Source: Parapedobacter deserti (lineage in GTDB: Bacteria; Bacteroidota; Bacteroidia; Sphingobacteriales; Sphingobacteriaceae). Taken from it: a stretch of 64,000 nucleotides of DNA. Within the stretch, counting starts at the first letter, position 1, and the number at the start of each line of letters is the position of its first letter. The notes beneath the pieces were generated by a model that was not told where the DNA came from, ran no database searches, and worked only from the letters and a program-made list of their open reading frames with translations. Shown piece by piece: positions 17,866 through 25,485 of this stretch. Where the stretch lies: NCBI RefSeq assembly GCF_042646065.1, contig NZ_JBHRTA010000030.1, positions 186,001 to 250,000 on the forward strand. The letters run 5' to 3'. The translations under genes were made by a program, and so were the position numbers.

Positions 17866-18476
17866 GGCGATAGTTTTTGTTGCACCAGGTCGCTGAAGTA
17901 TGCTTCCATTTTCATGATTTCTTCATATCCGGCACGTTGCTGCCGCTCGCTCACACGGCCCTGGCTGATCTGTATCATACTGGCCAATTCTGACTGGGTT
18001 TTTTCTGGATGTTCCAAGGAAAGCACAATCATTTCCGCAGAATTGGGTGTCCAGCGATCCATGGTAAGCGAGGCCAGTTCCAAGCATATATTGACAGCCC
18101 TGTCGACGTCCTGCCAAGGTGACTTGACAGCCAGTGTGTTCTTTTTTAGTTGATCGAACAGCCTTCCGGAATAGACAAAGGCCTCGCCGTTTGCTTCACT
18201 GATTTTGGTTGCTTCATAAGTTTTGGCACCGATGCCAATAGCCATCCGTGCATCCAGGCCAGGTATGGTTTTTATGGTGGCCTTGATATACAAAGCTTCC
18301 CTCAAAGCTTCATTGGCTGTGCCGATTTCCAATTGGAAGCTGTCTCCCCGGATGATCTCCCATACCTTTGGCGCTTTACCGAGGCGGTTAAGCGCGGTTT
18401 TTAATTTGGATAACCAAATTTCGGGATCAGCAATTTTCCGGGAATTTACCACATCGCCGGTTATAACAGCTATCAT
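17862..18476 (-). CDS. SatD-family protein: cyclase-like N-terminus plus C-terminal HTH
   Basis: Probable transcription regulator of 204 residues, first gene of the SatD-DUF3307 operon. The N-terminal ~140 residues show an order reminiscent of class III nucleotide cyclase or GGDEF folds: 'ITGDVVNSR', 'IRGDSFQLEI', 'LDARMAIGIGAKTYEATKISEANGEAFVYSGRLFDQLKK'. The C-terminus holds an HTH ('KTQSELASMIQISQGRVSERQQRAGYEEI'). No catalytic pair typical of active cyclases is obvious, so it may bind rather than make a nucleotide. Two similar palindromes lie just upstream of its promoter, fitting autoregulation. The SatD assignment is fairly safe; the cyclase likeness is my reading. Confidence 0.75.
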   Translation of the reverse strand: MIAVITGDVVNSRKIADPEIWLSKLKTALNRLGKAPKVWEIIRGDSFQLEIGTANEALREALYIKATIKTIPGLDARMAIGIGAKTYEATKISEANGEAFVYSGRLFDQLKKNTLAVKSPWQDVDRAVNICLELASLTMDRWTPNSAEMIVLSLEHPEKTQSELASMIQISQGRVSERQQRAGYEEIMKMEAYFSDLVQQKLSP

Positions 18477-18497
18477 TTCGTCCAGTAGTTAGTAAAG

Positions 18498-18528
18498 CAA
18501 AGATAAGGTGCGGACTCGTTAAACGCAA
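18498..18528 (-). promoter_or_regulatory. Promoter of the SatD-DUF3307 operon
   Basis: On the minus strand TTG (18526-18528), exactly 20 bases, then TATCTTTG (18498-18505), a full match to the Bacteroidota consensus. The start codon lies 21 bases downstream of the -7 box. Confidence 0.8.
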
Positions 18529-18534
18529 CATTTA

Positions 18535-18552
18535 ATCTGCTTTTAGGCAGAT
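18535..18552. promoter_or_regulatory. Palindrome 1 upstream of the SatD promoter
   Basis: ATCTGC-TTTTAG-GCAGAT, 18 bases with fully matched 6-base arms. It lies immediately upstream of the -33 element, near -50 relative to the expected start of transcription. It matches palindrome 2 at 15 of 18 positions, so it is likely a binding site for a dimeric regulator, probably SatD itself. Confidence 0.7.
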
Positions 18553-18562
18553 ATTGTTATTT

Positions 18563-18580
18563 ATCTGTCTATAGGCAGAT
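18563..18580. promoter_or_regulatory. Palindrome 2 upstream of the SatD promoter
   Basis: ATCTGTCTATAGGCAGAT, the second copy, 28 bases centre-to-centre from palindrome 1. It also lies about 50 bases upstream of the divergent alaS promoter, so a bound regulator could influence both directions. Confidence 0.7.
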
Positions 18581-18628
18581 ATTTAAAATTATCCGGTTAG
18601 CCAGTGTATTTGCTTGGATTGGTGATAA

Positions 18629-18659
18629 TTGCATAAACAGCCAATTTTGCCTAAGTTTG
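18629..18659 (+). promoter_or_regulatory. Promoter of alaS
   Basis: TTG (18629-18631), exactly 20 bases, then TAAGTTTG (18652-18659). It lies 27 bases before the alaS ATG and shows that an earlier in-frame start at 18657 would fall inside the promoter. Confidence 0.85.
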
Positions 18660-18686
18660 CCGGAAATAACAACTATTTTTTCTTTC

Positions 18687-21314
18687 ATGACAAGCAGGGA
18701 AATCCGCGAAGCTTTTTTGACTTTTTTCAGCGATAAAAGTCACCAGATCGTACCATCGGCACCGGTAGTAATCAAGAATGATCCCACATTGATGTTTACG
18801 AATGCTGGAATGAATCAGTTCAAGGATATCTTTCTGGGTGAGGGTCGTGCGCCATATCCGAGGGTCGCCGATACGCAGCGCTGCTTGCGCGTGTCAGGTA
18901 AACACAACGATCTGGAAGAGGTAGGGATAGATACCTATCATCATACCCTGTTCGAGATGCTGGGCAACTGGAGTTTTGGCGACTATTTCAAGCGCGAAGC
19001 CATTGCCTGGAGTTGGGAACTGCTCACAGAGGTTTATAAGCTGGATAAGGATAGGCTGTATGTTACCATATTTGAGGGCGATGCGGCGGATGGACTGCCC
19101 AGGGATGAGGAAGCTTACGGATTTTGGAAAGAAATGGTGCCGGAAGACCGGATTCTGCTTGGAAACAAAAAGGACAACTTCTGGGAAATGGGCGATACCG
19201 GCCCCTGCGGTCCTTGTTCCGAAATCCATGTAGATTGCCGCGCTGACAATGAGCGCCAGGAGATTGACGGGCGCACACTGGTCAATGCGGATCATCCGCA
19301 GGTCATCGAAATCTGGAATCTCGTGTTCATGCAGTTCAACCGCCAAAAAGATGGTTCGTTGAAACCGCTGCCTGCCAAGCATGTCGACACCGGTATGGGG
19401 TTTGAACGGCTGGTACGTGTTATCCAGGGTAAAAAATCCAATTACGACACAGACGTGTTCCAACCGCTCATAGGATATATAGCACAACGCGCTAATATAG
19501 CCTACGGCGCCAACGAACAAACGGATATCGCTATGCGGGTATTAGCCGACCATATCCGCGCGATCAGTTTCGCAATTGCTGACGGCCAGCTGCCATCCAA
19601 CAATAAAGCCGGCTACGTTATCCGCCGCATTCTACGCCGTGCGGTGCGGTATGCCTATACTTTCCTGGGATTCAAAGAGCCTTTCTTGCATGAATTGGTG
19701 CCACTTTTGGCCAATCAATTCGCCGGTGTATTTGATGAGTTGAATACACAGCAGGATTTTGTTCAGAAAGTGATTTTAGAGGAAGAACAATCATTTTTGA
19801 GAACATTGGTAACCGGCGTGCAACGGTTTGCGCACTACATTTCGGAGGGCGGAACGGGTGATCGAATAATAGCGGGAGGGTTCGCCTTTGAGTTATATGA
19901 TACGTACGGCTTTCCCATTGATTTGACCGAACTGCTGGCGCGGGAAAAAGGGTGGAACGTGGATATGCCCGGATTCCAGCAAGCGCTGGAGCAACAGAAG
20001 AACCGGTCGCGGGCTGCTACAGCCATCGATACCGGCGACTGGGTGGTACTGCGGGCAGGAGAATCTGTAGAATTTGTAGGCTATGATCAACTGGAATGCA
20101 ATACCGAAGTGCTGAAATACCGCAAAATTGCTGCAAAAGGAAAAGAGCAGTACCAATTGGTACTCTCGGTTACGCCTTTTTATCCAGCTGGCGGCGGCCA
20201 AGTGGGGGACACCGGAGTACTGGTCTCAACGGCCAATGAACAGCTAAAGGTTACGGACACGAAAAGAGAAAACGGGTTGATTGTGCACTACACAGACCGG
20301 CTGCCAGCCAAACCAGACGATGCCTTCATCGCTAAGGTGGATGCTGTGAAGCGCCGTGAAACCGAAGGCAACCATTCCGCAACCCACCTCCTTCACGCCG
20401 CGTTGAAACAGGTGTTGGGCGATCATGTAAACCAAAAGGGATCGCTCGTCAATGCGGATTATCTCCGGTTTGATTTTTCGCACTTTTCCAAAGTGAGCGA
20501 GGAGGAATTGCAGGAGGTCGAACGTATCGTAAATGCGAAAATCCGTGAAAATATACCGCTTCAGGAAAAACGCGATGTGCCATTCCAAGAGGCTGTAGCA
20601 TCCGGAGTAACGGCGCTGTTCGGAGAGAAGTACGGTGAGACGGTTCGAGTCATCACATTCGACGACCGTTTTTCGAGGGAATTGTGCGGCGGCACCCATG
20701 TACGCGCAACCGGTGCCATCGGGTTTTTCAAGATTGTTTCAGAAAGTGCGGTTGCCGCGGGCGTTCGTCGCTTGGAAGCCATTACGGGCTCCAAAGCAGA
20801 AGCGTTTATTTATGAGCAAGCCAGTATGGTCAATGAACTGAAAGTGCTGCTCAACAACCCGAAGGACTTCGTAAAAGCATTAGGCAAAGTAATAGAAGAA
20901 AATAGCCAGTTGAGGAAAGAGCTGGAACGGGCCATCGCGGCGCGCGCATTGGCGTTGAAAGATGAGCTGGCCGAAAAAGTGGAATCCGTTAATGGTATCA
21001 ACTTTTTGGCACAGCAGATCGATGTGGCCAATACGGAAGCGGTTAAGACATTGGCTTTTGCCTTGAAGGAGCGTGTGCCTGACCTGTTTATGGTGCTGGC
21101 AAGTGTCAGTAATGATAAACCAAGCCTTACCGTGGTAGTTTCAGAGAACCTCGTGCAAGAGCGTGGACTCAATGCAGGAAAGATTGTCCGGGAGCTCGCT
21201 CCAATGATACAAGGCGGTGGTGGCGGTCAGCCGTTTTACGCTACGGCGGGGGGAAAGGATGTCAGTGGTATTCAACAAGCATTGGCTAAGGCCCGGGAAT
21301 TTGTGGCCCTTTAG
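18687..21314 (+). CDS. alaS: Alanyl-tRNA synthetase
   Basis: Charges tRNA-Ala with alanine and edits mischarged serine/glycine in the cytoplasm. The 875-residue product has the class II catalytic core ('MFTNAGMNQFKDIFLG', 'DTQRCLRVSGKHNDLEEVG', 'HHTLFEMLGNWSFGDYFKREAI'), the editing domain with zinc ligands ('NHSATHLLHAALKQVLGDHVNQKGSLV' and 'ELCGGTHVRATGAIG'), and the C-terminal DHHA1 part ('QGGGGGQPFYATAGGKD'). The start at 18687 gives the standard 'TSREIREAFLTFF' N-terminus and fits the promoter; an upstream in-frame start would overlap the -7 box. Expressed alone or with the TlpA-like gene 19 bp downstream. Confidence 0.98.
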   Translation: MTSREIREAFLTFFSDKSHQIVPSAPVVIKNDPTLMFTNAGMNQFKDIFLGEGRAPYPRVADTQRCLRVSGKHNDLEEVGIDTYHHTLFEMLGNWSFGDYFKREAIAWSWELLTEVYKLDKDRLYVTIFEGDAADGLPRDEEAYGFWKEMVPEDRILLGNKKDNFWEMGDTGPCGPCSEIHVDCRADNERQEIDGRTLVNADHPQVIEIWNLVFMQFNRQKDGSLKPLPAKHVDTGMGFERLVRVIQGKKSNYDTDVFQPLIGYIAQRANIAYGANEQTDIAMRVLADHIRAISFAIADGQLPSNNKAGYVIRRILRRAVRYAYTFLGFKEPFLHELVPLLANQFAGVFDELNTQQDFVQKVILEEEQSFLRTLVTGVQRFAHYISEGGTGDRIIAGGFAFELYDTYGFPIDLTELLAREKGWNVDMPGFQQALEQQKNRSRAATAIDTGDWVVLRAGESVEFVGYDQLECNTEVLKYRKIAAKGKEQYQLVLSVTPFYPAGGGQVGDTGVLVSTANEQLKVTDTKRENGLIVHYTDRLPAKPDDAFIAKVDAVKRRETEGNHSATHLLHAALKQVLGDHVNQKGSLVNADYLRFDFSHFSKVSEEELQEVERIVNAKIRENIPLQEKRDVPFQEAVASGVTALFGEKYGETVRVITFDDRFSRELCGGTHVRATGAIGFFKIVSESAVAAGVRRLEAITGSKAEAFIYEQASMVNELKVLLNNPKDFVKALGKVIEENSQLRKELERAIAARALALKDELAEKVESVNGINFLAQQIDVANTEAVKTLAFALKERVPDLFMVLASVSNDKPSLTVVVSENLVQERGLNAGKIVRELAPMIQGGGGGQPFYATAGGKDVSGIQQALAKAREFVAL

Positions 21315-21333
21315 CTTACCATAGAACAAGTGT

Positions 21334-22431
21334 ATGAAAAAGCTTTCGATAATTTTTGGATGGATGCTGATTTTCTTCGCGGCCTGCACAAGCAACGAAG
21401 AATTTACGCTCGATGGGCAGGTGCATAATAAGGGTAATATCCGTACGGTTGTGCTTTATGAAGGCGACCGGAGGCTGGACTCGGCTTTTCTAAATGAACG
21501 CGGTGAGTTCAGGATTCAGCGTGTGGCATCCCATCCGCGGTTGTTTACATTGGGAGTGGGCGACACGAGGTACCATTTGATTCTGCAAAACGGTGATCGC
21601 GTATCGTTTGCTGCTGACCTCAGCAAGGGGAGTGAAGCCTATGAGATCACTGGGTCACCGCTCTCAGCGAAAATTAAAGCTTTCGCCGCAACGATTGCCG
21701 AGAAGGAGCGATTCCAATCAGAGTTGGAAGCATCATTTGCGGAGGAGTCAACCGGATTGGACAACGCCGGGTTGCTGAACCTACGGCAGCAGTTTCAACG
21801 AAAATACCGTGAAGGTATGAAACAATATACAGCGGCAGCGGTGCAGTTTGCCAACGAGCATGACGACTTGGCGGGCTTCTATGCGATGAATACGTTGGAT
21901 CCTGAGCTGGCGGAGGCGGAGATGATCGCCTATGCTGACCGCATTGCCGGGCGCTGGGATGACAATGCACGGGTAAGACAATTTCTGGAAGAAATGGCCC
22001 GGTTGAAACGCTTGGCTATTGGCCAACCTGCCCCTGATTTTGAGTCACTCACTCCTCATAATCAGCGGGTCAAGCTGTCTGATTTCCGTGGGAAATATAC
22101 GCTGGTTGATTTCTGGGCTTCATGGTGCGTACCTTGCCGTGAAGAAAACCCAAATATTGTAAAACAGTACCATGCTTATAAAGATAAGGGCTTCACGGTG
22201 CTCGGCGTCTCTTTGGATGGCAATCCGGGTTCATGGATGCGGGCCATTAAAGAGGACGACTTGGAATGGACCCAGGTGTCAGACCTGCAGCAGTGGGGGA
22301 GCGAGGTAGTAGGACTGTATCGTATCAAAGCAATTCCGACTTCTTACCTTCTGGACCCTCAGGGAATCATCATTGCGAAAAATTTACGGGGGCCAGAGCT
22401 CGGGGCCTTCTTGAAGAAAACGTTTGATTAA
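21334..22431 (+). CDS. TlpA-like thioredoxin lipoprotein with DUF4369 domain
   Basis: Periplasmic thiol-disulfide protein of 365 residues. A lipobox signal (MLIFFAACTS) precedes a DUF4369 domain (about residues 24-120), then a helical stretch and a C-terminal AhpC/TSA-thioredoxin fold ('GQPAPDFESLTPHNQRVKLSDFRGKYTLVDFWASWCVPCREENPN') with the WCVPC active site and cis-Pro region 'AIPTSYLLDPQGIIIAK'. This layout is common in Bacteroidota and is linked to redox maintenance of exported proteins. It starts 19 bp after alaS and may be co-transcribed. The physiological partner is unknown. Confidence 0.92.
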   Translation: MKKLSIIFGWMLIFFAACTSNEEFTLDGQVHNKGNIRTVVLYEGDRRLDSAFLNERGEFRIQRVASHPRLFTLGVGDTRYHLILQNGDRVSFAADLSKGSEAYEITGSPLSAKIKAFAATIAEKERFQSELEASFAEESTGLDNAGLLNLRQQFQRKYREGMKQYTAAAVQFANEHDDLAGFYAMNTLDPELAEAEMIAYADRIAGRWDDNARVRQFLEEMARLKRLAIGQPAPDFESLTPHNQRVKLSDFRGKYTLVDFWASWCVPCREENPNIVKQYHAYKDKGFTVLGVSLDGNPGSWMRAIKEDDLEWTQVSDLQQWGSEVVGLYRIKAIPTSYLLDPQGIIIAKNLRGPELGAFLKKTFD

Positions 22432-22464
22432 TGCTTCTTTTGTGTTAATGGCCTAGGTGGTTTA

Positions 22465-22491
22465 ATGATTAATTAATATTAACTTAATCAT
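22465..22491. promoter_or_regulatory. Inverted repeat upstream of the response regulator gene
   Basis: ATGATTAA (22465-22472) and TTAATCAT (22484-22491) form a perfect 8-base inverted repeat in an AT-rich region, 40 bases before the regulator ATG. It may be an autoregulatory site; low complexity makes chance possible. Confidence 0.35.
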
Positions 22492-22531
22492 AATTTGCCT
22501 TTAAGTACATAATTTAGCAAAAAATAATGCC

Positions 22532-23218
22532 ATGAGCACTGCAAAACAAAAGATACTGGTGGTGGATGACGAACCGGACATCGTAGAACTAATTGCCTAT
22601 AACCTTAAACGCGAAGGTTATCAGGTGTACACCGCATCCAATGGGCAGGAAGCGGTATCCACAGCCAAAAAAATCATGCCTGACCTGATCATTCTAGATG
22701 TGATGATGCCGAAAATGGACGGCATAGAAGCCTGTCGGATTATGCGGGCGATGCCTGAATTCAAAAGTACGTTTATGGTATTCCTTACAGCCAGGAGTGA
22801 AGAGTATTCGGAAATTGCCGGTTTCAATGTGGGTGCGGACGATTATATTGCCAAGCCGATAAAACCGCGGGCCTTGCTGAGCCGTATAAATGCTATCCTT
22901 CGCCGAAATGTGCAGAATGACGAACTTCCAAGTGAAAAGCTTGAGATTTCCGACCTGGTTATTGACCGTGAGGCTTTTTTGGTGTTTAAAAATGGTGAAA
23001 AAATTGTCCTTGCCAAGAAGGAGTTTGAACTACTCTACCTGCTGGCCTCCAAACCGGGGAAAGTATACACGCGCGAAGTCATCCTGAAAAACATCTGGGA
23101 GGATTCGGTGGTGGTGACCAACCGTACGATAGACGTACACATCCGGAAATTGCGTGAGAAGATCGGAGAAAGCTACGTTTCTACGGTGAAAGGGGTGGGA
23201 TATAAGTTCGAAGCTTAG
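22532..23218 (+). CDS. OmpR/PhoB-family response regulator (orphan)
   Basis: DNA-binding response regulator of 228 residues. The receiver domain (1-120) has the acidic pocket D12-D13, phosphoacceptor D56 ('LIILDVMMPKMDG'), the Thr/Ser switch 'VFLTAR' and Lys in 'AKPIKPRALL'. The winged-helix output domain runs from about 135 to 228 ('LAKKEFELLYLLASKPGKVYTREVILKNIWEDSVVVTNRTIDVHIRKLREKIGESYVSTVKGVGYKFEA'). No histidine kinase gene is adjacent, so the partner is elsewhere. Its TAG stop interlocks with the stop of hutG on the other strand. The target regulon cannot be told from sequence. Confidence 0.95.
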   Translation: MSTAKQKILVVDDEPDIVELIAYNLKREGYQVYTASNGQEAVSTAKKIMPDLIILDVMMPKMDGIEACRIMRAMPEFKSTFMVFLTARSEEYSEIAGFNVGADDYIAKPIKPRALLSRINAILRRNVQNDELPSEKLEISDLVIDREAFLVFKNGEKIVLAKKEFELLYLLASKPGKVYTREVILKNIWEDSVVVTNRTIDVHIRKLREKIGESYVSTVKGVGYKFEA

Positions 23219-24234
23219 TGCCTGTCCGCTAAACGCGCTATTACATGGAAAATCAAGCTTGCCGCTAGCCGGGCTGTCCGATTATCGATATCAAAATCAG
23301 GATTTAGTTCAGCAATATCCATAGAAACAACCTTTCCGCTATTGAACAGACTATCCAAACACTCGAAGAATACCCTGTCTGGTAAGATGCCACTGTAGGC
23401 GGGAGCGCTTACGCCGGGGGCATAAGCCGCGGCAAATACATCTAAGTCAATGGTCAGGTATATCGAGTCTACGGCTTCTATAAATGCTGCGATAAGCCCT
23501 TGCGGTATGTGTTGATCATCCTTAGTGAAGTGTTCAGCTAGCACATATTGCGTGCCGGTCTGGTGTGCGGTATTAAATAGGCTAGGGGTATTGCTTGTCT
23601 TTTGGATGCCCAAAGCCAGGTAATGGAATGGGTGATTCTCTTCTTTGCAGTCTTTTGCGATTTGCCAGAATCCGGTTCCGGAATTTGGTTCGGAACCTTT
23701 GGGTTCTCGGTTGTCGAAATGCGCATCAAAATTGACTGTGCCTACGCGGCGTGCACCGCTCTCATGACGAATCGATTCTGCTATTCCCCGGTAATGACCA
23801 TAAGTGACTTCATGCCCGCCTCCCAGTACTAAAGGGAAGGCGCCGTGTTCACAAATGCGTTTTACCGCGGCAGCAAGTTGCACCTGAGCGGTTTTGAGAT
23901 CGTTTTCTCGGCACACGATGTCGCCCGCATCATAGATGGATAAATCCGGGTAAAATACAGGCAGGTTGCACAATGCGTCCCGAAGTGCAGCGGGCCCCTG
24001 AGCGGCACCTGTCCGGCCTCCGTTACGCTTTACGCCTTCATCGCACGGAAACCCCAGCAATATCACGCAGCCTTCAAGTGACTGCTTAAACGGGGCGACC
24101 AGATTCAGCGGCTGCACGTGTTGGTGCCAACGCAATTCCGTTTCGGCCGTGCCGTCTATGCGGCCCTTCCAGCACTGCATATCAGGTGCATGGTAAAATT
24201 TTATATTTATTGGCAGCGGATCCCTTTTTTCCAT
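23215..24234 (-). CDS. hutG: Formimidoylglutamase (arginase superfamily)
   Basis: Last step of histidine degradation: N-formimidoyl-L-glutamate to glutamate and formamide. It has 339 residues and the binuclear manganese ligands of the ureohydrolase family: 'VLGGGHEVTYGH', 'NFDAHFDNRE' (with Asp-Ala-His) and 'LTIDLDVFAAAYAPGVSAPAYSG' (Asp-x-Asp). Its start overlaps the end of hutI by 28 bases, placing it last in the hut operon. An agmatinase or arginase role is less likely because all other hut genes are adjacent. Confidence 0.93.
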   Translation of the reverse strand: MEKRDPLPINIKFYHAPDMQCWKGRIDGTAETELRWHQHVQPLNLVAPFKQSLEGCVILLGFPCDEGVKRNGGRTGAAQGPAALRDALCNLPVFYPDLSIYDAGDIVCRENDLKTAQVQLAAAVKRICEHGAFPLVLGGGHEVTYGHYRGIAESIRHESGARRVGTVNFDAHFDNREPKGSEPNSGTGFWQIAKDCKEENHPFHYLALGIQKTSNTPSLFNTAHQTGTQYVLAEHFTKDDQHIPQGLIAAFIEAVDSIYLTIDLDVFAAAYAPGVSAPAYSGILPDRVFFECLDSLFNSGKVVSMDIAELNPDFDIDNRTARLAASLIFHVIARLADRH

Positions 24235-25433
24235 GTGTACATCGGTTTTAATGAACCCTGGTTATATAAGATGTCCCGGTAGTCTGCTGTAGGATAGGCC
24301 TGCACATCGGCGAGGGAACCTACGTCAAGCGTTCCTCGGTCACTAAGCTTAAGCGCCATCGCCGCGCGGAAGGTGAGTCCGGCAAGCGTTTCGGCCAAGG
24401 TAAGCTTCTCGTACGCCCCAAGTACAGCGGCCTGCGTGAGCAAGTCTCCCATCGGCGCTGAACCGGGATTCCAATCGCTGGCTATGGCTACGCAAGCGCC
24501 TGCATTAAGCAATCTCCTGGCGGGCGCAAACCCCATGCCAAGTCCCATAGATGCACCCGGCAGCACCACGGCCACCGTGTTTGAGCGTGAAAGTAAATTA
24601 ATCTGCTGATCGGTACTTGCTTCCAGGTGGTCAGCTGACACAGCTCCGCATTGCACAGCTACTTCAGCACCACCGGTGCTGAACTGGTCCGCGTGGACCG
24701 TAAGTACAAAACCTAAGGATTTGGCTTTCTGAAGGTAATATCTTCCGTTTGACGGCTTGAAAGCGGACGCCTCGATAAATATATCGACGCGCTGTGCAAG
24801 CCCCTCATTCCGGACGACCGGGAGTAAATCCATGAGGATATGGTCAATGTACGCAGACTCATCCCCACTGAAATCACGCGGTTTCATGTGTGCTGCTAAA
24901 CACGTCGGGATGAGGTCCGCTGGTGTATGCTCCCGCGCTTTGGCGATCGCCCGTAGCATAGCCAATTCACTATCCGCGCTAAGCCCATATCCGCTTTTTA
25001 CCTCTATGGAGGTCACTCCAGCTTGCAGCAATCGGTTTGCGCGCCCGGCGGTAGACAGTGCCAGCTCATGGGGATCAGCAGCCCGCGTCTGGAGTACCGA
25101 GTCCCATATTCCGCCACCAGCGGCGGCTATATCGAGGTAACTTCTCCCTGCCACGCGCATCGCATAATCTCTTGCTCGGTTCCCCGCAAAACAGATGTGG
25201 GTGTGGCAATCGATAAAACCCGGTACCAGCGTGTGGTTGCCGTGTATTTCTTCGATTGCGGCGTGGGGATACCCCCGTCCTAGTTCGTCGAAGCGGCCCA
25301 CCGCACGCACATAACCGTTGTCGACCACTATCCCCCCATTGGTGATGATTTCCAATTGATCATCGGCGATGGGGCCTTTCAATGGAAGCCGGCGCAGCGT
25401 AACAACTTGGGAAAAAGGACCTATTCGTTTCAT
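24207..25433 (-). CDS. hutI: Imidazolonepropionase
   Basis: Third step of histidine degradation: hydrolysis of 4-imidazolone-5-propionate to formimidoylglutamate. It is a 408-residue amidohydrolase with metal ligands in 'FIDCHTHICFAGNRARDYAMRVAGRSYLDIAAAGGGI', 'LTVHADQFSTGGAEVAVQCGAVSADHLE' and the Asp in 'VAIASDWNPGSAP'. The gene follows hutU by 52 bp and overlaps hutG by 28 bases. The order H-U-I-G in one direction is the standard complete pathway. Confidence 0.97.
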   Translation of the reverse strand: MKRIGPFSQVVTLRRLPLKGPIADDQLEIITNGGIVVDNGYVRAVGRFDELGRGYPHAAIEEIHGNHTLVPGFIDCHTHICFAGNRARDYAMRVAGRSYLDIAAAGGGIWDSVLQTRAADPHELALSTAGRANRLLQAGVTSIEVKSGYGLSADSELAMLRAIAKAREHTPADLIPTCLAAHMKPRDFSGDESAYIDHILMDLLPVVRNEGLAQRVDIFIEASAFKPSNGRYYLQKAKSLGFVLTVHADQFSTGGAEVAVQCGAVSADHLEASTDQQINLLSRSNTVAVVLPGASMGLGMGFAPARRLLNAGACVAIASDWNPGSAPMGDLLTQAAVLGAYEKLTLAETLAGLTFRAAMALKLSDRGTLDVGSLADVQAYPTADYRDILYNQGSLKPMYTWKKGIRCQ

Positions 25434-25485
25434 CTTTACTGTTCTGCTTCAGTTCCCAGATTAACCGCCAGCTCGCTATGGCCGG

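Noticed and set aside
18657..18686. Earlier in-frame start for alaS
   Set aside because: This start lies inside the -7 box (18652-18659); the start at 18687 gives the usual AlaS N-terminus.
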